NCBI RefSeq assembly: GCF_002176815.1
Contig: NZ_CP021648.1
Span: 930,001-994,000, forward strand
Direction: 5' to 3'
DNA length: 64,000 nt
DNA from: Acidovorax sp. T1
GTDB taxonomy: Bacteria; Pseudomonadota; Gammaproteobacteria; Burkholderiales; Burkholderiaceae_C
Below are positions 1 through 8,569 of this stretch, in pieces. The translations under genes and the position numbers were made by a program. The notes under the pieces are model-generated. The model was not told the origin of the DNA. It saw only the letters and a program-made list of their open reading frames with translations, and searched no databases. Every line of letters starts with the position of its first letter. Position 1 is the stretch's first letter.

Positions 1-1
1 T

Positions 2-904
2 GCAAAACGAAGTACCAACTTGGCAAGCATCAACTCTTCACAGTTGAAGTCATTTCCTGTTTTGTTACCGCCACTTGCCGAACAGAATCGGATCGCACGC
101 ATTCTCTCCATCTGGGATCAAGCCATAGCCACCTCGGAGCGGTTGCTGGCCAACAGCCGAACGCAGAGACAAGCGCTGATCGGCATCACCTTGCATCTCC
201 CTTCCGCCAACCCCGATGCTCTGGCGCCTGCAGACAACGGCGGCTTCCCAGCCTCAGTGCAGCCGGGCATACCAAACTTGCCAGCAACACCTTCAGGCTG
301 GCGGCGCATTCACCTGCGCGACCACCTGGGGGAAGTGCGCCGCCCCGTAGTCCTGGTGGACGAGGAGTCGTACTCGCTGGTGACTGTCAAACGCTCCCGT
401 GGTGGTGTTGAATTGCGTGCAAACTTGCGAGGCAACGAGGTAAAAACGCCGACACAGTTTTATGTTCAGGCGGGTGATTTCCTGATTTCAAAACGCCAGA
501 TCGTGCATGGAGCGTGCGGCGTTGTACCGCCAGAACTAGACGGTGCGGTGGTTTCCAATGAATACGCGGTTCTCAACTCGGACGGTGAGATCGACCTGCA
601 GTTTTTGCGATATCTGTCGGAGTCACGGTACTTTCAACAGACGTGCTTTCACTCCAGCATTGGCGTACATGTTGAAAAGATGATTTTCAAGACCGACCAC
701 TGGCTCAACTGGCCATTCAATATTCCCCCACTGGCACAGCAGAAGCACATTGTCGAAATCTTGGACACGGCGAGCCGGGAGGTTGTCGCTATCGCCGAGC
801 AGTTGAAGGCACTCAAGCGCGAGAAATCCGCGTTGATGGCCCAACTGCTGACCGGCAAGCGCCGTGTCAAGCTGTCCGAAGCCGAAATGAAAGCGCGGGC
901 ATGA
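2..904 (+). CDS. hsdS: Type I restriction-modification specificity subunit HsdS, 3' part
   Basis: This is the C-terminal part of the DNA-recognition subunit of a type I restriction-modification enzyme; the reading frame is open at the window edge, so the gene starts upstream. A TTG at 20 is only an internal codon. Two copies of the conserved HsdS motif are visible: PPLAEQ near the start, closing the first target-recognition domain and leading into a helical spacer (NRIARILSIWDQ), and PPLAQQ about 60 residues from the end, closing the second domain and leading into the second spacer. The half-site domain between them would define one part of the bipartite target, which cannot be predicted from sequence alone. 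The stop overlaps the hsdR start (ATGA), so the two are translationally coupled. HsdM should lie just upstream, outside the window. Confidence 0.9.
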   Translation, partial: AKRSTNLASINSSQLKSFPVLLPPLAEQNRIARILSIWDQAIATSERLLANSRTQRQALIGITLHLPSANPDALAPADNGGFPASVQPGIPNLPATPSGWRRIHLRDHLGEVRRPVVLVDEESYSLVTVKRSRGGVELRANLRGNEVKTPTQFYVQAGDFLISKRQIVHGACGVVPPELDGAVVSNEYAVLNSDGEIDLQFLRYLSESRYFQQTCFHSSIGVHVEKMIFKTDHWLNWPFNIPPLAQQKHIVEILDTASREVVAIAEQLKALKREKSALMAQLLTGKRRVKLSEAEMKARA

Positions 905-3900
905 CCACCACGCCCAATTCCCGCGAGCAATACAGCGCCCACCTGCCCGCGCTGCACCTGCTGTGCAACCTGGGCTGGAATTTCCTGACCACGGCCCAGG
1001 CCTTGGCCTTGCGCGGCAGCACACGCGAGGTGCTGCTCAAGCCCCGGCTGATCGAGGTGTTGCAGACCCGAAGGTATGAATACAAGGGCGAGTGGTACCC
1101 GCTATCACCCAGCGGCATCGACCAGATCGTGCGGGAGTTGTCGGCGCTCAGTCTGGCTGAAGGGTTGATGCCCGCCAACGAGCGGTTGTACGGCAAACTG
1201 GCGCTGGGCATCACGGTGACCGAGTTCATGCCCGATGGCAAGAAGCACCAACCCACGATCCACGTGATCGACTGGGCGGAAGCCACCGCCAACCGCTGGG
1301 ACGTGACCGAAGAGCTGGAGGTGCTGGCCGCACAGGGAACGCACCACCGCACGCCCGATGTGGTGTGCTACGTCAACGGCATCCCGCTGGTGGTGATTGA
1401 GGCCAAACGGCCCGAGTCGGGCGGCGGCAGCCACCCGGCCAAAGCCATGGTGAACGAGGGCATCAGCCAGCATTTGCGCAACCAGCGGCCCGACGAAATT
1501 CCGAACCTGTTTGGCTATGCCCAGTTGCTGCTGTCCATCAGCCAGACCGAGGGGCGCTACGGCACCACGCACACGGCCGCGAAGTTCTGGGCCAAGTGGC
1601 GTGAAGAGGAATTCGACGACACGCACATGCAAACCGTTAAGAACGTAGCCCTGAATCCTGCAACGCACGCCGCATTGTTTGATGGCAAGCCCGCCGACCT
1701 GACCGCCTACTTCGATGCGCTGTGGAGTGCGCCCATGCAGGCCACCGACCAGGATCGCTTGCTGGTGAGCCTGCTCACGCCCGCGCGGCTGCTGGAGTTC
1801 CTGCGCGGCTACGTGCTGTTCGACCGCAAGGTGGGCAAGATTGTGGCGCGCTACCAGCAGTTCTTTGGCATCCGTGCCCTGCTGGCGCGCATCAGCCTGC
1901 TGCGACCAGACGGTGGTCGCGAGGGCGGCGTGGTGTGGCACACCACCGGGTCTGGCAAGAGCTTCACCATGGTGTTCCTGACCAAGGCGCTGCTACTGGT
2001 GGACGCCTTGAAAGAATGCCGCGTGGTGGTGGTGACCGACCGCATTGATCTGGAAAGCCAGCTCTCGCGCAACTTTATGACGGGCGGTGCGTTTGGCTCC
2101 AGCATTGCCACGCAGAAGGAGGGCGAGAAGAGCCGCAGCCTGTCTGGCCGGGATCTGGCCAAGCGCATCGGAAGCGGCACGGAGCGCATCTCATTCACGC
2201 TGGTGCACAAGTTCAACACGGCGTCCAAGTTGCCGGAGTGTCGCAACGACTCGCCGAACCTGATCGTGCTGGTGGACGAAGGCCACCGCAGCCATGGCGG
2301 CGAGACGCACGAGCGCATGAAGAACGCGCTGCCCAAAGCAGCCTACATCGCCTTCACCGGCACGCCCCTGCTGAAGAACGAGAAAACCGCCAACAAGTTC
2401 GGACCCATCGTGCATGCCTACACCATGCAGCGCGCCGTGGAAGACGAGACTGTGGCCCCGCTGCTGTATGAAGAGCGCGTGCCCGAACTCGACATCAACG
2501 AAGATGCCGTCAACCGCTGGTTCGACAAGATCACCGTTAATCTCAGTGATGCGCAACGCACCGACCTGAAAAGGAAATTCGCCAAGAAGGGCGCTATCTA
2601 CGGCGCGGCCAACCGCATCGAGTTGATCGCTTGGGACATCGCCACCCACTTCAACGAGAACATAAAGCAACTCGACCTGGGCCTGAAAGGTCAAGTGGCC
2701 ACGGATAGCAAGCTCGACGCCATCCGCTACAAGAAAGCCTTGGACGACACCGGCCTGGTCACCAGCGCAGTGGTGATCTCGGCCCCCGACACGCGCGAAG
2801 GCAATTCCGATGTGGATGAGGACACCCTGCCTGAGGTGCAGAAGTGGTGGAAGCAAAACATGGCCACGGGATCGTCGAGTTGGGGCCATGACCCGGAGAC
2901 TTATGAAAAGCAGATCGTCAGGGACTTTGGCACGGACGGCGCCCCCGACTTGCTGATCGTGGTGGACAAGCTACTGACCGGGTTCGACGAGCCTCGTAAC
3001 ACCGTGCTCTACATCGACAAACCCATGAAGGGCCACAACCTGATTCAGGCGGTGGCGCGCGTTAACCGCCTGCACGACGCGAAGCGGTATGGCGTGCTGG
3101 TGGACTACCGAGGTATCTTGAAGGAGTTGGACACCGCCATCCGCGCCTACCAAGACCTGGAGACACGCACCCAAGGAGGCTTTGACGTGAGCGACCTCGA
3201 AGGCCTCTACCAGCAGTTCAGCACCGAGTACAAGCAGCTACCTGCCTTGCACGACAAGCTGTGGTCGTTTTTCAAGTCCGTGGCGAACAAGCTCGACCGC
3301 GAACAGTACCGCCAGTTGTTGACCCCCAAGTTCGTCAAGGGTGAAGATGGTGAGGACTACGACGAGCGGCAGAAGCTGCGCGATGACTTTTATGAGGCCT
3401 TGACCGCATTTGGCCTCTGCCTGCAAACCGCGCTGTCTTCCCGCAGTTTCTTTGAGGACAAGAGCTTTTCTGAAGGCTTGATTACCCGTTACAAAGCCGA
3501 TCTGCGATTCTTCACCGAGCTGCGGCAGACGGCCCGCCGCGATGCCATGGAAACGGTGGATTACAGCGCCTATGAGGAGCAAATCCGTAAGCTGGTGGAC
3601 AAGCAAGTGATTGGCACCGAAGTGCGTGAGCCCGAGGGTGTGTATCTGGTGCACCAGTTGGGCAAAGCCGAAGACCCGAAGGATTGGTCAGACGAGAAAA
3701 CGCGCAACGAAACGGACATGATCCGCACGCGCCTGCGCAAGACCATCGAACAGGAACTGGCCGAAGACCCCTATGCTCAAAAGGTGTTCGGCGAGCTGCT
3801 GAAGCAGGCCATTGCCGAGGCTGAAGCCATGTTTGACCACCCGCTGAAGCAATACGCACTGTTTCAGTCTTTCGAGCAAAAGCTGGTGTCCCGCGCAACA

Positions 3901-4215
3901 CCGGGCGTACCCGACGTGTTGGCGGAAAAGCCGCACGCCAAGGCCTACTTTGGTGCGATCCGCTTGGTGCTGGGCGATGAAGCCTTTGCTGGCTTGAGTG
4001 CCATGGCCGTGGATGACATGGTGCAGCAAGCCATGGCGATGGACACCATGGTGCGCGACGCGGTGGCTGAAAACTCGCTCAACCCGCAGAACATCGAAGC
4101 GGCTATCCGAAAGGGCCTGCTGCCCCTGCTGTTCGGCACTCTGGGTCTCGACAGCGCCAAACAGGTGGTAGATCAGGTCATTCAGATAACGCGCGTTGGT
4201 CTTAGCAAGTCTTGA
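901..4215 (+). CDS. hsdR: Type I restriction enzyme motor/endonuclease subunit HsdR
   Basis: This 1104-residue protein is the ATP-dependent translocase and nuclease subunit of the type I enzyme. The N-terminal nuclease domain has a PD-(D/E)xK site: P152-D153 followed by E167-A-K169 (VVIEAKRP). The SF2 helicase core follows with Walker A HTTGSGKSF at about 347-355, a DExH-type box VDEGHRS at about 458-464 and motif III FTGTPLL. Motif V/VI-like sequence (DKLLTGFDEPR, QAVARVNR) closes the second RecA fold. The long C-terminal part is the helical region that docks on HsdM/HsdS. All catalytic residues I looked for are present and the length is normal, so the subunit appears functional. It overlaps hsdS by 4 bp and is followed within 2 bp by a metallopeptidase gene, an arrangement common in type I operons. 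Confidence 0.95.
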   Translation: MTTTPNSREQYSAHLPALHLLCNLGWNFLTTAQALALRGSTREVLLKPRLIEVLQTRRYEYKGEWYPLSPSGIDQIVRELSALSLAEGLMPANERLYGKLALGITVTEFMPDGKKHQPTIHVIDWAEATANRWDVTEELEVLAAQGTHHRTPDVVCYVNGIPLVVIEAKRPESGGGSHPAKAMVNEGISQHLRNQRPDEIPNLFGYAQLLLSISQTEGRYGTTHTAAKFWAKWREEEFDDTHMQTVKNVALNPATHAALFDGKPADLTAYFDALWSAPMQATDQDRLLVSLLTPARLLEFLRGYVLFDRKVGKIVARYQQFFGIRALLARISLLRPDGGREGGVVWHTTGSGKSFTMVFLTKALLLVDALKECRVVVVTDRIDLESQLSRNFMTGGAFGSSIATQKEGEKSRSLSGRDLAKRIGSGTERISFTLVHKFNTASKLPECRNDSPNLIVLVDEGHRSHGGETHERMKNALPKAAYIAFTGTPLLKNEKTANKFGPIVHAYTMQRAVEDETVAPLLYEERVPELDINEDAVNRWFDKITVNLSDAQRTDLKRKFAKKGAIYGAANRIELIAWDIATHFNENIKQLDLGLKGQVATDSKLDAIRYKKALDDTGLVTSAVVISAPDTREGNSDVDEDTLPEVQKWWKQNMATGSSSWGHDPETYEKQIVRDFGTDGAPDLLIVVDKLLTGFDEPRNTVLYIDKPMKGHNLIQAVARVNRLHDAKRYGVLVDYRGILKELDTAIRAYQDLETRTQGGFDVSDLEGLYQQFSTEYKQLPALHDKLWSFFKSVANKLDREQYRQLLTPKFVKGEDGEDYDERQKLRDDFYEALTAFGLCLQTALSSRSFFEDKSFSEGLITRYKADLRFFTELRQTARRDAMETVDYSAYEEQIRKLVDKQVIGTEVREPEGVYLVHQLGKAEDPKDWSDEKTRNETDMIRTRLRKTIEQELAEDPYAQKVFGELLKQAIAEAEAMFDHPLKQYALFQSFEQKLVSRATPGVPDVLAEKPHAKAYFGAIRLVLGDEAFAGLSAMAVDDMVQQAMAMDTMVRDAVAENSLNPQNIEAAIRKGLLPLLFGTLGLDSAKQVVDQVIQITRVGLSKS

Positions 4216-4217
4216 GC

Positions 4218-4967
4218 ATGCCGTTACTGGAGCGCACCTCTCAACATCGGTTGACCTACGGCGATGAAGTCATTGTTTTCAGCGTGCGTCGCCAGCCATC
4301 GCGCACTGTGCAACGCATCGCGATCCACGTTGAGCCTGATGGCCGTGTTTTGGTGGATGCGCCGGACACCGCCCCCTTGGCTGACGTGTTGGCGGCCGTC
4401 AAGAAACGGTCACGGTGGATCAGCCAGCACGTAGGCTCCGCCAAAGCGCGAATGGCCCACGTACTCCCGCGCGAATACGTGAGCGGTGAGTCACTGCATT
4501 ACCTGGGTCGGCGCTATCGCCTGCGTGTCATCGTCAACGCCGAGGCCAAGGTGGAGGCCCGCATGCGCGGCGCATTCATCACCGTGACTGTGCCGGAGCA
4601 CGCCCCGAACACGATCAGAACTGCCCTGGATGACTGGTACCGCCAGCGTGCGCGTGATCTGTTCGCTGCTCGTCTTGCAGCCGTGGCCGCGCCGCTGCGC
4701 TGGGTCAAGCATCTACCGCCAACACGCCTCCAGTTCATGACGGTTCAATGGGGAAGCTGTTCACCCTCTGGCCGTATTACGCTGAACCCTCTGCTGGTCA
4801 AAGCGCCGCGCGAGTGCATTGACTACGTTCTGCTGCACGAGCTGTGTCATTTACTTCACCACAATCACAGCCCAAAGTTCTACAGGGCCTTGGACAGGCA
4901 CATGCCGAACTGGCGTGGTGTGAAGGAAAAGTTGGACAACATGGTGGAAGCGGTGTTTCGCGCCTGA
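4218..4967 (+). CDS. YgjP-like (DUF45) zinc metallopeptidase of the type I RM operon
   Basis: This is a 249-residue protein of the YgjP/DUF45 family, SprT-like zinc metallopeptidases. The signature LLHELCHLLHHNHSPKFY sits near residue 205-222; H207, E208 and H211 form the HExxH site and a later His in the HNHSP segment is the likely third ligand. The sequence WGSCSPSGRITLNP upstream is typical of the family. I chose the ATG at 4218, two bases after the hsdR stop, over the in-frame TTG at 4212. The gene is last in the hsdS-hsdR operon. Members are often found next to type I restriction genes, but their role there is not established; proteolytic control of the restriction subunit is a possible inference. 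Confidence 0.85.
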   Translation: MPLLERTSQHRLTYGDEVIVFSVRRQPSRTVQRIAIHVEPDGRVLVDAPDTAPLADVLAAVKKRSRWISQHVGSAKARMAHVLPREYVSGESLHYLGRRYRLRVIVNAEAKVEARMRGAFITVTVPEHAPNTIRTALDDWYRQRARDLFAARLAAVAAPLRWVKHLPPTRLQFMTVQWGSCSPSGRITLNPLLVKAPRECIDYVLLHELCHLLHHNHSPKFYRALDRHMPNWRGVKEKLDNMVEAVFRA

Positions 4968-5328
4968 AGTGTTGGTTCAGTGGTGGCGCACTTTAAGCGC
5001 GTTTTCCGCGACTTTGTTGAGACGTGGCGCCGCCCAATGTGCTATCAATCTGCGTCGTTCCTGCGATGCTCTGAAACTCCCTGAAGTACTCTGGCTGATT
5101 TTCTGCTAACCAACGAACAATCGGTGCGCAGTCCATCCACTTCTCTAAAAATCGCTTCATCACTGTGAGGTGTAGCACGTCAGGGCCATATGTTTCTTCG
5201 ACCGCTTTGTTCTGTACTTGCAGCGCAGCCATTTCGCGTTCCATTTTTGCCATGGACTCCACTGAAATGGTGTCATTGGCAGCGGCTTGCGCGACCAACA
5301 TGTTTGATTGCGTGTTGTAGAGGAGTGC

Positions 5329-5334
5329 GTTCGC
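5329..5334. repeat. Target-site duplication, left copy (IS21 family)
   Basis: The hexamer GTTCGC abuts the left end of the IS and is repeated exactly at 7941-7946 on the other side. Collapsing the two copies restores the reading frame of the interrupted ParB-like gene. Confidence 0.9.
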
Positions 5335-5387
5335 CCCCGATGGCCAGGTCAAATTCCCCCACCCTTGGCCACCCCAAATTCCCCCAG
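5335..5387. repeat. IS21-family left terminal region with two transposase-binding motifs
   Basis: Two tandem motifs of the form TGGCCA followed by a few bases and AAATTCCCCC lie at about 5341-5360 and 5367-5385. They are mirrored at the right end (7888-7940) and fit the paired terminal repeats of IS21-type elements. Confidence 0.75.
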
Positions 5388-5401
5388 GCAGGACGGTCGG
5401 A

Positions 5402-6166
5402 TTATGACGACTCGGGTGTGATGGCGATGCGTGCAGCGGCCTCCTTGAGGCGGTAGCTCTTGCCCTCGAACTCCAGCATCGCGCAGCGGTGCATGAGGCG
5501 ATCCAGGATGGTGCTGGCCATGGTGGCGTCGCCGAGGTATTTGCCCCAGTCCTGCACCACGCGGTTGGACGTGATGAGAACAGCGCGGCGCAGCTTGTAG
5601 CGCTGGTGCACGATGGCCTGTAGGACTTCAGCGGCATGCTCGCTGATGCGTCTGGCCAGGAACAGGTCATCGAGGACGAGCAGGTCCGGCGCGACCCAGT
5701 CCTTGAGCAGCTCGGTGCGCTCTGCCGTAGTGGCCAGCGCGTAACGGGCGAACTCGGTGTCGGCTTCCAGGTAACGCACGTCATAGCCCTGCAGCGTGGC
5801 CTGGTAGGCCACGGCCTTGGCCACATGGCTCTTGCCGGTGCCCGGCTTGCCGATGATCAGCGCGTTGGCCCCCTCGCCGATGAACTTCAGGGTGTGCAAC
5901 TCGAAGCAGGCGCTGCGCGGCAGCTTCGGGTTGAAACGCCAGTCGAAGTCAGCCAGCGAGGGGCGCTCATCCAGACCCGAGCGCTTGAAGCGGCGCTCGG
6001 TCAGGCGAGAGCGCCGGCGGTCCAGCTCGTCTTGCAGCATGGCGGCGAAGGTCTCCAGGAAAGGCTGCTGGGCGGCCTGGGCCTGCATCACGCGGGTGGA
6101 CAGGGTCTCGGCGATGCCGGACAGGCGCAGCTCGCGCAGCGCGCGTTCGATCTCGATCATGTTCAT
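5402..6166 (-). CDS. istB: IS21-family helper ATPase IstB
   Basis: IstB is the AAA+ ATPase that loads the IstA transposase onto target DNA. The 254-residue product has an N-terminal helical domain (ERALRELRLSGIAETL), Walker A GKPGTGKSHVA, Walker B LLVLDDLFL, the sensor sequence VLITSNR and a C-terminal LDRLMHRCAML segment, all typical. I chose the start at 6166 (MNMIEIERAL) because GGGAG lies about ten bases upstream and family members begin here; a longer in-frame extension to 6295 reads through a low-complexity proline run and is unlikely. It overlaps the 3' part of the istA frame. Confidence 0.92.
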   Translation of the reverse strand: MNMIEIERALRELRLSGIAETLSTRVMQAQAAQQPFLETFAAMLQDELDRRRSRLTERRFKRSGLDERPSLADFDWRFNPKLPRSACFELHTLKFIGEGANALIIGKPGTGKSHVAKAVAYQATLQGYDVRYLEADTEFARYALATTAERTELLKDWVAPDLLVLDDLFLARRISEHAAEVLQAIVHQRYKLRRAVLITSNRVVQDWGKYLGDATMASTILDRLMHRCAMLEFEGKSYRLKEAAARIAITPESS

Positions 6167-7787
6167 GGCTGAACTCCCGGTGGCGTTTGGTGGTGTTGTT
6201 GTTGGTGGTGGTGGTGGTGGTGGTGGTGGTGTTTGCCGTGGCGGCGGCGAGCGCGAAGAGATCGCTGTACTCCTCAGCGTCTCGGATGAGCTCATGCTGC
6301 TGCGTCAGCGCGTGGGCACCGGCGGCGGGTGCTTCGCCGCAGGTAGCCTCGATGGCCGCCATCGCCTGGGCAAAGAGGGCTTCGGTCAGCGCCAGCACGC
6401 GCTTGTAGCTGTAGACCCCTTGCTCCAGGGCCTGGGCGCAGGCGGCATTGATGCAGTGCGCCGGGTAACGGCGCATGAGTCCCACAATGCCCCAGAGCTT
6501 GCGCTGCCCGACACGACCCTCGATGGCAAAGAGCAGCTCACACAGCCGGCTGGCGTGCTCACCAATCTCGCCGGCCTGACGCAGGATCAGGCGGGTCTCG
6601 CGAGACGGATTGAACACCCGCTCCTCCATGGGCAGAATCACCGTGCCGGGACGCTCGGCCTTGGCGTGGGTGCGCAGCAAGGCACGGGTGTGCATGTCAC
6701 GAATCTCGATGCGCTGGGCGTAGATGCGCACCAACACCTTGGAGCCGATGTTCGCCGGGCGAGCGGCGTAGCTGCTGTGATCCACCCGCACACAGCTGTC
6801 GTCGCAGACGGTGCGCACCGCCTCGTCGAAATACTGCATTCCCAGCACTGGCAGGGGTTTGAGGTGGCTGCGCTCTTCCTCGAACATGGCCTGCACCTGG
6901 CGTCGCTCGGTGCCGTGGATGCGCTTGGATGCCCAGCTCTTCTCCCAGTGCGCCAGGAACTCGTTCTGGGCCTCGATGGACTCAAAGCGCCGGCCCTTCA
7001 AGGCCGTGGCCTGGGTATGGCCGATGGCATGCTCCACCGTGCCCTTGCGGTTGGGGTCTCGCACCCGCGCCGGGTCGGCCACCACGCCGTAGTGCGCCAG
7101 GGCGGCGGCGTACACCGGGTTGAGATCGGGCTCGTACAGGTCGGGCTTGAGGACGCCTTCCTTCAGATTGTCCAGCACCACGTACTGGGGGCAGCCCCCG
7201 AAGTACCGCAGGGCCCGCTCGTGCAGCTCGGCCCAGATCTGCTGGCTGGACTTCCAGACCACGCACCGGAAACTGGCACGGGAATACCGCAAGGTGGCCA
7301 CGAACAGGCGGGGCTTGCGGTACCGGTCGCTGCCGGGCACGCGGGTGGGCGCGCCCTCGCCGTAGTCCACCTGCATCTCCTCGCCGGGCAGGAAGGACAG
7401 GCGATCGAACTGCTCGGGCTCCTTGTGCCGCAACTTTGCACAGAAGCGTTTGACCGAGTTGTACTGGCCATCAAAGCCGTGCTGGTCGACCAGGTCCTGG
7501 TAGATGGCCGTGGCGTTTCGCTTCAGCCGCAGCTGGGCTTCGATGAACTCGCGCCAGGGTTCGCACAGGGAGGTGGCCACCGGCCCAGGAGCCGGTGGCC
7601 AGGGTGGGGGAATTTGACCTGCCGAGCCGGTGGCCACCCCGGGGGAATTTGACTGCAGTTGCTCCAGCCAGCGCTGGTGGTAGCTCCTGACCGTCTTGCG
7701 GTCGATGCCCGTGATGCGGGCGATCTCGCGTTGCGATGTGTTGCGCTCCAGCAGTGTCTCTATGGTGGCGCGTTGGTTGGACTTCAA
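5967..7787 (-). CDS. istA: IS21-family transposase IstA with an unusual C-terminal run-on
   Basis: IstA is the DDE transposase of the element. An N-terminal HTH (NTSQREIARITGIDRKTVRSYH) is followed by an rve-type catalytic core with MQVDYGEG, VVLDNLKEG and KGTVEHAIGHTQ carrying the acidic residues. I place the start at the TTG at 7787, eight bases after AAGGAG; a GTG at 7796 overlaps that site. Two oddities are visible. The linker after the HTH (SNSPGVATGSAGQIPPPWPP) is encoded by DNA almost identical to the IS left end. Near the C-terminus the frame passes through a run of Thr and Asn codons and then continues about 200 bp inside istB in another frame. Family members usually stop at or just after the istB start, so an indel near the triplet repeat is likely. 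Activity is plausible but not assured. Confidence 0.85.
   Translation of the reverse strand: MKSNQRATIETLLERNTSQREIARITGIDRKTVRSYHQRWLEQLQSNSPGVATGSAGQIPPPWPPAPGPVATSLCEPWREFIEAQLRLKRNATAIYQDLVDQHGFDGQYNSVKRFCAKLRHKEPEQFDRLSFLPGEEMQVDYGEGAPTRVPGSDRYRKPRLFVATLRYSRASFRCVVWKSSQQIWAELHERALRYFGGCPQYVVLDNLKEGVLKPDLYEPDLNPVYAAALAHYGVVADPARVRDPNRKGTVEHAIGHTQATALKGRRFESIEAQNEFLAHWEKSWASKRIHGTERRQVQAMFEEERSHLKPLPVLGMQYFDEAVRTVCDDSCVRVDHSSYAARPANIGSKVLVRIYAQRIEIRDMHTRALLRTHAKAERPGTVILPMEERVFNPSRETRLILRQAGEIGEHASRLCELLFAIEGRVGQRKLWGIVGLMRRYPAHCINAACAQALEQGVYSYKRVLALTEALFAQAMAAIEATCGEAPAAGAHALTQQHELIRDAEEYSDLFALAAATANTTTTTTTTTNNNTTKRHREFSHEHDRDRTRAARAAPVRHRRDPVHPRDAGPGRPAAFPGDLRRHAARRAGPPALSPDRAPLQALGSG
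6189..6231. repeat. Triplet microsatellite at the istA-istB junction
   Basis: A run of GGT units (ACC on the coding strand) interrupted by three GTT units lies here. It encodes consecutive Thr and Asn residues in the istA frame and a proline run in the istB frame. Such tracts slip easily, and this one sits where the istA frame departs from the usual stop. Confidence 0.85.
7594..7652. repeat. Internal copy of the IS terminal sequence inside istA
   Basis: A GTGGCCA, GGGTGGGGGAATTTGACCT, GCC segment matches the reverse complement of the IS left end (about 5341-5373) at about 28 of 30 positions. A second motif, GGTGGCCACCCC followed by GGGGGAATTTGAC, follows directly. Both lie within the istA coding sequence, between the HTH and the catalytic domain. 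Confidence 0.75.
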
Positions 7788-7887
7788 GACATTCACTCCT
7801 TGGCCTTCCCTCGGGGAAGACTGGATCAATGTCCTGCCAACAGGTGCCGACGACGCCGGCGTTAAACCCCTATCCCCGATCAGTTCA

Positions 7888-7940
7888 GGTGGGGGAGTTT
7901 GAGGTGGCCATAGACGGGGGAATTTGGGTGGCCATCAGGG
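7888..7940. repeat. IS21-family right terminal region
   Basis: Two tandem GGGGGA(A/G)TTTG...GGTGGCCAT motifs lie here and mirror the left end as inverted repeats; the outermost bases read CATCAGGG before the target duplication. Confidence 0.75.
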
Positions 7941-7946
7941 GTTCGC
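7941..7946. repeat. Target-site duplication, right copy (IS21 family)
   Basis: An exact second copy of GTTCGC (see 5329-5334), after which the N-terminal half of the ParB-like gene begins on the minus strand. Confidence 0.9.
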
Positions 7947-8569
7947 GAAAGCAGTGGTGAAGTTGTTCTGGCCAGACATCAACTCGGCCGCTTCAATTTG
8001 CCTGATGGGCTTCATGCGACGCAGTATCGTGAATGTCTTGGCTGGACAGGGTTTGTCTTGCAACTGTTCAATGACCTCCGGGCAAATGCCATCCAGCAGT
8101 CGGAAGTGATTCTTGATCGTTGACGGTGAGAGATGCAGTGTCTTTCCTAGTCGCTCAGCAGAGACGCCGTGTTCCATGGCTTTGACGATCATCTTGTGTG
8201 CCTGGACAACCGTCATTCGATTGATACGCTTGTTATAGGTGTATGTGTCGCCATCGGTTGCAATCAGGCAAGCCACCTCAGTGGCTCCCAAAGCCTTCAG
8301 TGCTTCAATGCGCAGATGCCCATCCATCACGAAGTAATGACTTTTGTGACTCGGGTCGGGAAAAACTACTGGGGGTTCGACCAAGCCGACGTCTTTCACT
8401 GATGACAGGATCTGCTGGAAGGTGATGCTGTCCTTGACGCGGGGCCGTAGTGTTTTAAGGTAGATGAGATTCGGCAGGGGAATCACCACGCAATCTTTCA
8501 AGAAGGCGGCTTTGGTTTTATCCGATGGAGCGGTAGATTGCCCATCGTCGGCATCGTTGTCCCTCTTGC

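Larger units (their letters stand above)
5335..7940 (-). mobile_element. IS21-family insertion sequence, about 2.6 kb, complete
   Basis: The element carries istA and istB on the minus strand and is bounded by a 6-bp direct repeat (GTTCGC). The outer ends match as inverted repeats: CCCCGATGGCCAGG at the left and CCCTGATGGCCACC at the right (reverse complement). Each end holds a second inner copy of a TGGCCA...AAATTCCCCC motif, as expected for the multiple transposase-binding sites of IS21 ends. The exact flanking repeat suggests a fairly recent insertion. Its target is the third gene of the recombinase-ParB module. Confidence 0.9.

Noticed and set aside
5402..6295. A longer istB with a proline-rich N-terminus
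   Set aside because: The extension is read from the triplet repeat; the start at 6166 has a ribosome-binding site and matches the family.
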